Shown piece after piece: positions 16,671 through 23,044 of a stretch of 34,519 bases of DNA (position 1 is its first letter; every line of letters starts with the position of its first letter). Below the pieces are notes generated by a model. That model made no database searches. It had not been told where the DNA came from and was given only the letters and a program-made list of their open reading frames with translations. The translations under genes were made by a program, and so were the position numbers. The stretch is from Betaproteobacteria bacterium (GTDB taxonomy: Bacteria > Pseudomonadota > Gammaproteobacteria > Burkholderiales > Rhodocyclaceae): assembly GCA_016208415.1 (NCBI GenBank), contig JACQYB010000027.1, positions 1 through 34,519 of the forward strand, given 5' to 3'.

Positions 16671-17020
16671 CTTCTCCCGCCCCTCTCGATGGTCACCCCC
16701 ACACGGCGCACGCCGCGCAGCATGCCGATCTTGGCCACCGTCACCCTCGCCCAGGGCGCGCGGAAGTCGCCGGTGAGCAGTCCGGAGACGTATTCGGCCA
16801 GGGTTTCCAGCAAATTGAAGTGGCGAACTGCGAACTCGTTCTCGATGCGGCGGACGACTTCAGCGTAATCTATCGTGAAGGCGATGTCGTCGTGCTGTGT
16901 CGCCGCCTCGGGCATGCCGATCTCCAGGTTGAGTTCGATGAGCTGGCGCGCGGCGCGCTCCCGGGGGTAGATGCCCACGGAAGCCTCGAGCCGCAATTCG
17001 TGAATGAAAATGGCGTCCAC
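16661..17020 (-). CDS. folB: Dihydroneopterin aldolase
   Basis: FolB converts 7,8-dihydroneopterin to 6-hydroxymethyl-dihydropterin and glycolaldehyde in folate synthesis. The 119-residue length is standard. Signatures include MDAIFIHELRLEASVGIYPRERAARQ with the active-site Glu region, FTIDYAEVVRRIENEFA, FNLLETLAEYVSGLL and the C-terminal VAKIGMLRGVRRVGVTIER containing the catalytic Lys. The start ATG at 17018-17020 is unambiguous. It is divergent from plsY, as is usual in betaproteobacteria. Confidence 0.95.
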   Translation of the reverse strand: MDAIFIHELRLEASVGIYPRERAARQLIELNLEIGMPEAATQHDDIAFTIDYAEVVRRIENEFAVRHFNLLETLAEYVSGLLTGDFRAPWARVTVAKIGMLRGVRRVGVTIERGGRSEG

Positions 17021-17120
17021 GGGGCCGTTCCGGCAACAGGGTAGGCGGGCATTCTAGCCGGAACGAGGACGACGCACGGGGCAGGCGCGTGCCTCCGAGG
17101 GGGAAGAACACGGCGCAGCG

Positions 17121-17139
17121 GCGCCGCAGTACGCGGCGC
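17121..17139. other. Hairpin in the folB-plsY divergent gap
   Basis: GCGCCGC and GCGGCGC form a perfect 7-bp stem around AGTAC. It sits in the 178-base gap between the divergent folB and plsY starts and may be part of an untranslated leader or an operator. No convincing promoter hexamers were recognised in this gap. Confidence 0.25.
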
Positions 17140-17198
17140 TCCGGGCGGGTGACTGAACCATACAAGACGCACCCTTGAGGGTGATGGGGAGATCAGTG

Positions 17199-17798
17199 GT
17201 GACGGCGATCGGTTTCGCGATTCTCGGATATCTGTTGGGTTCGGTACCCTTTGCAGTGGTGGTGAGCCGCCTCTACGGGCTGCGCGACCCACGCACCTAC
17301 GGCTCGGGCAATCCCGGCGCCACCAACGTGCTGCGCAGCGGCAGCAAGAGCGCCGCGGCGCTGACGCTGCTGGGCGACGGCTTCATGGGCTGGCTGGCGG
17401 TATGGCTGGCACTGGGCCTGGGCGAGGACTTCGGCGCCGGCGGACGCGAAGCGGCGGCGGCGGGACTCGGGGCCTTCCTCGGCCACCTCTATCCCATCTT
17501 CCTCCACTTCCGCGGCGGCAAGGGCGTGGCCACCGCCTTCGGCGCCATCGTCGGCCTGAGCCCGGTCCTGGGGCTGGCGGCCTTGCTGTCGTGGATCGGC
17601 ACCGCCCTGGTGACGCGCTACTCGTCGCTGGCCGCCCTCGTGGCGGCGGGCGTGGCGGCGCTCCTGGGGTGGTTCGTGCTGCCAAGCATCGCGCCCGCCG
17701 TGGCCGTCACCGTCATCGCGGGAATCCTGGCCTGGCGCCACCAGGAGAACATCCGGCGGCTGCGCGCCGGCACCGAAGGGCGCATCGGCGCGAGCTGA
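17199..17798 (+). CDS. plsY: Glycerol-3-phosphate acyltransferase PlsY
   Basis: An inner-membrane enzyme that transfers the acyl group from acyl-phosphate to glycerol-3-phosphate, starting phospholipid synthesis. All three cytoplasmic motifs are visible: YGSGNPGATNVLRSG, HLYPIFLHFRGGKGVATAFG, and the C-terminal WRHQENIRRLRAGTE. Five or so membrane segments separate them, beginning with IGFAILGYLLGSVPFAVVVS. I chose GTG 17199 because GGGGAGA lies six bases upstream and the number of residues before YLLGS then matches the family. ATG 17184 and TTG 17175 are in-frame alternatives with badly spaced ribosome sites. Confidence 0.93.
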   Translation: MTAIGFAILGYLLGSVPFAVVVSRLYGLRDPRTYGSGNPGATNVLRSGSKSAAALTLLGDGFMGWLAVWLALGLGEDFGAGGREAAAAGLGAFLGHLYPIFLHFRGGKGVATAFGAIVGLSPVLGLAALLSWIGTALVTRYSSLAALVAAGVAALLGWFVLPSIAPAVAVTVIAGILAWRHQENIRRLRAGTEGRIGAS

Positions 17799-17807
17799 CG
17801 GCCTGCG

Positions 17808-17851
17808 CTGCGGCCATGCCGCAGGCGCAGCGGGCAGGGGATTCCCTGCCC
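17808..17851. terminator. Two stem-loops between converging plsY and hemG
   Basis: CTGCGGC/GCCGCAG around CAT (17808-17824) and GGGCAGGG/CCCTGCCC around GATT (17832-17851) fill the 66-base gap between the converging genes. Both are perfect stems and would form on either strand. No T-run follows, so they are likely Rho-independent only in part, or serve as 3'-end stabilisers. Confidence 0.5.
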
Positions 17852-17864
17852 GGGGGCGTGCCCC

Positions 17865-19259
17865 TCAACCCCGGCCGACCGAGATGGTCGCGGCCGGGTT
17901 CGCCACGGCAAGGGCGCGTGCGGCGCCCGCCCGGGCGGATTCGATGCAGGCGGCGGTGGACACGCCGCCGACGTAGTTGCCCGTGACCACCAGCCCCGGC
18001 CATTGCTCCTCCAGACGGCGCAGCAGTTCCAGGCGCTGGCCGTGGCCCAGGTTCGGCTGGGGCAGGGCCTGGCGCCAGTAGCGCACGCCGCAGAACACCG
18101 GCGCAGCGCGCACGCCCAGCAGTTCGCGCGCTTCTTTCCCCACCAGTCGCTCCAGATCGGCCCGCGGCAGTTGGGCCAGTTCCGGCGCTCGCGCACCCCC
18201 CACGTAGGCGGTAAGCAGCGCGTGGCCGGGCGGCGCCCGACCGGCGAACAGGGTGGAGGAGAACAGCAGTCCCAGGGTGCCGCGCCCCTCGCAGGACGGA
18301 GTCAACACGCCCAGACCGTCCAGAGGATGGGCGATGTCGGCGCCGCGGTAGCCCAACCCCACCACGGCCAGGGGCGGGTGCTCGATCGCGGCCAGGGCAT
18401 GTGCCGCGTCCGGCGACAGCCCGGCCAGCAGCCGCGCGCAAGCGTAGGCCGGCAGGGCGAGGACGACGCCCGCCGCCCGCAGCGACGCCATGTGTTCGCC
18501 GTCGCGCACGTTCAACCGGAATCCACCACCCGCCCGCGCGCGCAGCGACTCGACGCGCACCCCCTGCCGCAGCCGCGGACCCAGCGCCCCGGCCAGTCGC
18601 AGCGGTAGCGCGCCCATGCCCTGCCGGAAGGAGATGAGCTGCCGGCGCCGCGGATCGAAGCGCGGGTCCATGCCGCCACGCCGCACCGCCAGCGCGCCCC
18701 GCACCACCGAGCCGTAGCGCGTCTCCAGGGCTTTCAGCCGCGGGAACAGCGCCGCCATGCTGAGGCGCCGCGGGTCTCCGGCATGGAGACCACCCACCAG
18801 CGGATCGAAGACGTAATCCAGCAGTTCGCGGCCGAAACGGCGGCTGACGAAATCGGCCACCGACTCGTCCCCGGCCTGAGGGCGAATGAACGGTTCGGCC
18901 AACAGCCGCAGGCGTCCCCGCACGGAGAAGAAGCTGCTGGAGAAGAAGCCCAGGGGATCCAGCGGCAGGGCGCAGGCGCGGCCGTCGCGCACCAGGTAGC
19001 GCCGCTTCACGCCCTCGCCTTTCTGGATGCGCTCGCCGGCAAGCCCCAGTTCGGCGATGAGCGCTTCGGCCGCGGGGGCGGGCGAGACCATGCTGTTGGG
19101 ACCGTGCTCCAGCAGGAAGCCGCCGCGGTGCTCGGACTGGATGCGCCCGCCGGGCGCGCGCCGGCGGTCGAGCACGAGCACATCCCGGCCCGCCGCGGCC
19201 AGCGCATGGGCGGCGGTGAGGCCGGAGACGCCGGCGCCGATGACGATGGTGGGGTCCAT
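17865..19259 (-). CDS. hemG: Protoporphyrinogen oxidase (flavoprotein, PPOX type)
   Basis: Oxidises protoporphyrinogen IX to protoporphyrin IX with FAD and O2, the step after HemF. The 464 residues begin with the FAD Rossmann motif TIVIGAGVSGLTAAHALAAAGRDVLVLDRR and its PGGRIQSEHRGGFLLEHGPNSM continuation. The body has the PPOX-like FDPLVGGLHAGDPRRLSMAALFPRL and GMGALPLRLA, and the C-terminus closes with the FAD-binding GLVVTGNYVGGVSTAACIESA. This is the oxygen-dependent PPOX (called HemY in Bacillus, often hemG in databases), not the flavodoxin-like HemG or the membrane HemJ. Start ATG at 19257-19259 gives a family-like N-terminus; an upstream start at 19277 adds six residues. Confidence 0.93.
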   Translation of the reverse strand: MDPTIVIGAGVSGLTAAHALAAAGRDVLVLDRRRAPGGRIQSEHRGGFLLEHGPNSMVSPAPAAEALIAELGLAGERIQKGEGVKRRYLVRDGRACALPLDPLGFFSSSFFSVRGRLRLLAEPFIRPQAGDESVADFVSRRFGRELLDYVFDPLVGGLHAGDPRRLSMAALFPRLKALETRYGSVVRGALAVRRGGMDPRFDPRRRQLISFRQGMGALPLRLAGALGPRLRQGVRVESLRARAGGGFRLNVRDGEHMASLRAAGVVLALPAYACARLLAGLSPDAAHALAAIEHPPLAVVGLGYRGADIAHPLDGLGVLTPSCEGRGTLGLLFSSTLFAGRAPPGHALLTAYVGGARAPELAQLPRADLERLVGKEARELLGVRAAPVFCGVRYWRQALPQPNLGHGQRLELLRRLEEQWPGLVVTGNYVGGVSTAACIESARAGAARALAVANPAATISVGRG

Positions 19260-19360
19260 GGGCAAGGCCCTTCGCAAGAGCCATGCCTTGGCAGCCGTGC
19301 CGCGTCACCGGGCGCGAGCGGCGGAGAAACCGGTCAATTCCTGTTCACCGCGGTCGGAAT

Positions 19361-19374
19361 GTGACCGGCGTCAC
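19361..19374. promoter_or_regulatory. Inverted repeat upstream of the sigma-54 promoter
   Basis: GTGAC and GTCAC flank CGGC, about 70 bases upstream of the -24 element of the promoter at 19444-19459. This is a typical distance for an enhancer-binding activator site, but the motif matches no regulator I can name. Confidence 0.3.
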
Positions 19375-19443
19375 GCCACCCGCGCCCCCGATACCCAGCC
19401 CACGATCATGGTTTTTTGCGTCTGCGACAGCGTTTTCGGCCCG

Positions 19444-19459
19444 TGGCACGGCCGTTGCT
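19444..19459 (+). promoter_or_regulatory. Sigma-54 (RpoN) promoter of the idr-like operon
   Basis: TGGCACGGCCGTTGCT matches the -24/-12 consensus TGGCACG-N4-TTGCW at every defined position. GG stands at 19445-19446 and GC at 19457-19458. Transcription would start near 19470, leaving a leader of about 40 bases before the strong AAGGAGGA ribosome site of the first gene. A nearby TTGACA (19469-19474) lacks a fitting -10 and is less convincing. Sigma-54 control implies an ATP-dependent activator, which is not encoded in this window. Confidence 0.8.
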
Positions 19460-19508
19460 CAACAGCCTTTGACATTTGTTCGCCCGAATTGCGTCGAAGG
19501 AGGAATCC

Positions 19509-20228
19509 ATGAAGAAAGTACTGACCGGATGCGCCGTGGCCGTCGCCACCCTGTTCGCCCTCAACGCCAGCGCCTATGAAGCCGGAAGTGCCGGGGGAGG
19601 CAAGGTGGCCGGCAAGGTGAGTTTCAAGGGGGCGCCCGCGTCCAAGAAGCTGCCCATCACCAAGGACAACGCGGTGTGCGGCAGCGGCGACCGGGAGATC
19701 GTGGAGATCAACGCCAAGGGCGGCAACCTGGCCGGCGCCGTGGTGTACGTGGCCAAGGTGGACAAGGGCAAGCCCTGGGGCGAGCTGGAGAAGCCCGTGC
19801 TGGACCAGAAGGGTTGCCGCTTCGCCCCTGACGTCATGGTGGTGAAGAAGGACGCCGAACTCACCATCCGCAACTCCGACCCGGTGATGCACAACATCCA
19901 TACCTACGAAATCATCGGCGCCGTGCGCCGCACCATGTTCAACGTAGGCCAGCCGGACAAGGGCGACATGAAGCAGCCCATCAAGATGCGCCGCGCCAAC
20001 GTGGTGAAGATCGAGTGCGACGCCCACGACTTCATGCACGCCTGGGCCTTCACCGCCGACAACCCCTACGCCGCAGTAACGAAGGAAGACGGCTCCTTCA
20101 GCCTCGACGGCCTGCCCGACGGCGACTACGAGGTCAAGGCCTGGCACCCCATGCTGGGCGAGAAGAGCGCCACGGTGAAGGTCTCCGGCGGGGGTGCCGC
20201 CAGCGCCACATTCGAGTTTGCGAAGTAA
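19509..20228 (+). CDS. Periplasmic cupredoxin-like protein, first gene of the idr-like operon
   Basis: A 239-residue secreted protein with a signal peptide (MKKVLTGCAVAVATLFALNASA, cut before YEAG). The central part looks like a cupredoxin: DPVMHNIHTYE carries a candidate His ligand (His128, or His131), and IECDAHDFMHAW holds Cys170, His173 and Met176 in the C-x2-H-x2-M spacing of a type 1 copper site. The C-terminal 65 residues (DGSFSLDGLPDGDYEVKAWHP) resemble a carboxypeptidase-regulatory-like beta domain. The ribosome site AAGGAGGA is near ideal. Nineteen bases separate it from the first peroxidase gene. A copper electron carrier between the respiratory chain and the reductase is a reasonable inference; the name is not established. 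Confidence 0.75.
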   Translation: MKKVLTGCAVAVATLFALNASAYEAGSAGGGKVAGKVSFKGAPASKKLPITKDNAVCGSGDREIVEINAKGGNLAGAVVYVAKVDKGKPWGELEKPVLDQKGCRFAPDVMVVKKDAELTIRNSDPVMHNIHTYEIIGAVRRTMFNVGQPDKGDMKQPIKMRRANVVKIECDAHDFMHAWAFTADNPYAAVTKEDGSFSLDGLPDGDYEVKAWHPMLGEKSATVKVSGGGAASATFEFAK

Positions 20229-20247
20229 TCACACAGGGGAGGAACCC

Positions 20248-21333
20248 ATGAAACCTCGCACCATCAAGCGCCTTGCGTGGGCGCTGGCAAGCGCCGGCGT
20301 GTCCGCGGGCGCGGCACTGGCACAAACGCCGGATCTGCAACCACTGCCCGAGCCGAAGTTCAACGCCGACCAGGCGGCGATGGGCAAGTACCTGTTCTTC
20401 GATCCGCGCCTTTCGGGCGACGCGGCGCTGTCCTGCGCCAGCTGCCACGACCCGAAGAAGGGCTGGACCGACGGCCAGCCACTCGGCAAGGGCTATCCCG
20501 CATCGGAGAGCTTCCGCAACACGCCGACCATCCTCAACGCCACGCTGAAGTCCCGCTTCCACTGGGACGGCCGGCTGGACGGCTCGGACGCCGGCACCCT
20601 GGTGCGCGACCAGATCACCGAGGCGGTGTACATGAACACCGACGGCCGCCTGATGCAGGAGCGTCTCAAGCAGGTGCCCGAATACAACGAGATGTGGAAG
20701 AAATTCCGCAAGGACGACATCAACGGCATGCGCGTGTTCAACGTCGTGGGCGAGTTCATCAAGACCGTGACCTCGAAGAACGTGCCCTTCGACAAGTTCA
20801 AGAAGGGCGACGAGGGCGCACTCTCCGCCGCGGCGAAGGAAGGCTACGCGCTGTTCAAGGGCAAGGCCGGCTGCGTGGCCTGCCACAACGGCCCGGTGGG
20901 TTCGGACGGCAAGCTGCACAACACCGGCGTTCCCGAGAACCCCGGCGTCTGGAGCGACCCGCTGCGCGCCATCACCATGCTGCGCCACTACTCGACCCAC
21001 GGCATGCCGAACTACATGAACGCCCGCACCGACGTGGGCTCCTTCGCCATCACCAAGGATCCGAAGGACGTCGGCAAGTTCAACACGCCCTCGATCCGCG
21101 ACCTGAAGTACACCTCGCCCTACATGCACAACGGCGTGTTCGCCACGCTGGACCAGGTGGTGGACTTCTACAACAAGGGCGGCGGCCAGGGTTCCGAACT
21201 CAAACCGCTGAACCTCTCCGACGCCGAGAAGAAGGCGCTGGTGACCTTCCTGGAAAGCCTTTCCGGCGATCCCGTGATCATCGACCCGCCCAAGCTGCCC
21301 GAGTACAAGGTTTGGGCATTCGGCAAGAACTGA
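20248..21333 (+). CDS. Di-heme cytochrome c peroxidase, IdrP type (first of two)
   Basis: A secreted 361-residue member of the CcpA/MauG family, which reduces hydrogen peroxide using two c-type hemes. The signal peptide runs to about residue 25. Heme motifs are CASCH (Cys63, Cys66, His67) and CVACH (Cys209, Cys212, His213). Family landmarks include KYLFFDPRLSGDAALSCASCHDP, FRNTPTILNA, FHWDGRL and the C-terminal NTPSIRDLKYTSPYMHNGVF. In iodate reductase clusters two such peroxidases are thought to remove peroxide or reactive iodine species made during reduction. I cannot tell whether this one corresponds to IdrP1 or IdrP2. A strong GGGGAGG ribosome site precedes the ATG. Confidence 0.88.
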   Translation: MKPRTIKRLAWALASAGVSAGAALAQTPDLQPLPEPKFNADQAAMGKYLFFDPRLSGDAALSCASCHDPKKGWTDGQPLGKGYPASESFRNTPTILNATLKSRFHWDGRLDGSDAGTLVRDQITEAVYMNTDGRLMQERLKQVPEYNEMWKKFRKDDINGMRVFNVVGEFIKTVTSKNVPFDKFKKGDEGALSAAAKEGYALFKGKAGCVACHNGPVGSDGKLHNTGVPENPGVWSDPLRAITMLRHYSTHGMPNYMNARTDVGSFAITKDPKDVGKFNTPSIRDLKYTSPYMHNGVFATLDQVVDFYNKGGGQGSELKPLNLSDAEKKALVTFLESLSGDPVIIDPPKLPEYKVWAFGKN

Positions 21334-21345
21334 CGGGGTGACACC

Positions 21346-22473
21346 ATGAAAACGAAACCCATCATCCTCGCGCTCGGTTCCGTATTCGGCGCCGCAGCCA
21401 TCGGCTATGCTACCCTGGCCGCCGCCGCCGGCGGTTTTCCCGCCCTCGGCCCCCTGCCGCCTCCGCCGATCCCGGCCGACAACCCGATGACCCCCGAGAA
21501 GATCGAGCTGGGCAAGATGCTGTTCTGGGACAGCCGTCTCGGCGGCGACGCCTCCTCGCCCTGCGCCGTGTGCCACGAGCCCTCCAAGGGCTGGGGCGAC
21601 GGCGGCGAGATCTCGCGTGGCTACCCTGGCACCCAGCACTGGCGCAATTCGCAGACCATTCTGAATTCGGCTTATTACAACAAGCTGTTCTGGGAAGGTA
21701 ACGTTACCAGTCTGGAACAGCAGGCACCCGCAGCGGCCGAAGGCAACGTCGCCGGTAACGGCGACCGCTCGCTGATGGAGATGCGCCTGCGCTTCATTCC
21801 GGAATACGTCGAGCGCTTCAAGAAGGTGTTCGGCGCCGACTGGCCGCGCATGACCCATGCCTACATGGCCATCGCGGCCTTCGAGCGCACCATCGTCTCC
21901 GATGCCAAACAGGTGCCCTTCGACCGCTTCACGAAAGGCGACAAGAAGGCGCTGTCCGAGTCCGCCCAGCGCGGCATGGCGCTCTACAACGGCAAGGCCG
22001 GCTGCATCCAGTGCCACAACGGGCCGCTGGCCTCGGACCAGAGGTTCTACGCCCTGGGCGTGCCGGAGAACGAGGTGTTCAAGACCGAGCCGCTCTATCA
22101 GATCACCCACCGCTGGGAGCATTACCAGAAGGGCATCGACGAGAAGGGCTACCGCGGCGCGGACTGGGACTACGGCCTGTACTACCGCACCAAGAATCCC
22201 AAGGACAAGGCGAAGTTCCGTACGCCGTCCCTGCGGGAGCTGAAGTACTCCGCGCCCTACATGCACAACGGGGTCTTCTACACCCTGGACGAGGTGGTGG
22301 ACTTCTACAACAAGGGCGGCGGCGCGAGTCCCTACAAGTCGCCGCAGATCAAGCCCCTGGGGCTGACGGATCAGGAGAAGAAGGACCTGGTGGCTTTCCT
22401 GGAGTCACTGTCCATGGACAAGCCCATCCTGATGGATCCGCCCAAGCTGCCGCCCTACGCGGTCATGAAATGA
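21346..22473 (+). CDS. Di-heme cytochrome c peroxidase, IdrP type (second of two)
   Basis: A 375-residue paralogue of the preceding gene, 12 bases downstream. A signal peptide (about 1-27) precedes a Pro-rich stretch. Heme motifs are CAVCH (Cys73, Cys76, His77) and CIQCH (Cys220, Cys223, His224). Shared features with the first peroxidase include LGKMLFWDSRLGGDAS, YPG.QHWRNSQTILN and YMHNGVFYTLDEVVDFYNKGGG. It has an inserted segment (PAAAEGNVAGNGDRSLMEM) and a longer region before the second half (HRWEHYQKGIDEKGYRGADW). The pair looks like an old duplication with divergence. The ribosome site is weaker (GGGGTGA) than for the neighbours. Confidence 0.88.
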   Translation: MKTKPIILALGSVFGAAAIGYATLAAAAGGFPALGPLPPPPIPADNPMTPEKIELGKMLFWDSRLGGDASSPCAVCHEPSKGWGDGGEISRGYPGTQHWRNSQTILNSAYYNKLFWEGNVTSLEQQAPAAAEGNVAGNGDRSLMEMRLRFIPEYVERFKKVFGADWPRMTHAYMAIAAFERTIVSDAKQVPFDRFTKGDKKALSESAQRGMALYNGKAGCIQCHNGPLASDQRFYALGVPENEVFKTEPLYQITHRWEHYQKGIDEKGYRGADWDYGLYYRTKNPKDKAKFRTPSLRELKYSAPYMHNGVFYTLDEVVDFYNKGGGASPYKSPQIKPLGLTDQEKKDLVAFLESLSMDKPILMDPPKLPPYAVMK

Positions 22474-22484
22474 GGAGCGAGGAA

Positions 22485-23033
22485 ATGACGCAGAACATTC
22501 AGATTCACGACCGCACCCAAGACGAGGAAGGCGGTCATCTGTGCATGAGCCGGCGCCAGTTCCTGCTCTCCGGCGGCGCCGTGGTGAGCCTGGCGGCCAT
22601 GCCCGGCCTGGCCCAGGCGGCAGCCATCAAGGCCGGCTACGCCCGCAAGAAGATCGGCAAGCTCTCCGCGCTGAAGGCGGGCGAACCGGTGGCCTTCAAC
22701 TACCCGTTCGCCGACGTGCGCAACATCCTGGTCAAAGTCGGCGCCCCCGCGGGCGGCGGCATCGGGCCTGAGAAGGATGTGGTGGCATTCAACCAGCAAT
22801 GCACCCATATGGGCGGCCCCTTGGAGGGCACCTACAAGGCGAAGTATCAGGCGCTCGGCCCCTGCCCGCTGCACCTGACCACCTTCGACCTGACCCGTCA
22901 CGGCATGGTGATTTCCGGCCACGCCACCGAGAGCCTGCCCCAGATCGTGCTGGAGGTGCAGGGCGATGACATCTACGCCACGGGGGTGATGGGCCTGATC
23001 TACGGCTACGCCGCCAACACCGGCCGCGCCTGA
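22485..23033 (+). CDS. idrB: Iodate reductase-like Rieske subunit
   Basis: The small [2Fe-2S] subunit of an arsenite oxidase-superfamily enzyme, 182 residues. A Tat signal (SRRQFLLSGGAVVSLAAMP, twin Arg at 23-24) exports the folded complex. The Rieske ligands are Cys106 and His108 in CTHMGGPL, and Cys127 and His130 in GPCPLHLTTFD. Neither box carries the extra Cys that forms a disulfide in high-potential Rieske proteins. The alternative AioB is close in sequence, and the neighbouring peroxidases decide for IdrB. The start is ATG 22485, with GAGCGAGGA before it. It is 11 bases from both neighbours, so it belongs to one transcript. Confidence 0.82.
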   Translation: MTQNIQIHDRTQDEEGGHLCMSRRQFLLSGGAVVSLAAMPGLAQAAAIKAGYARKKIGKLSALKAGEPVAFNYPFADVRNILVKVGAPAGGGIGPEKDVVAFNQQCTHMGGPLEGTYKAKYQALGPCPLHLTTFDLTRHGMVISGHATESLPQIVLEVQGDDIYATGVMGLIYGYAANTGRA

Positions 23034-23044
23034 GGAGAACGAAC

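Noticed and set aside
19469-19474. TTGACA as a sigma-70 -35 box for the idr-like operon
   Set aside because: No acceptable -10 hexamer lies 16-18 bases downstream, whereas the sigma-54 element just upstream is complete.
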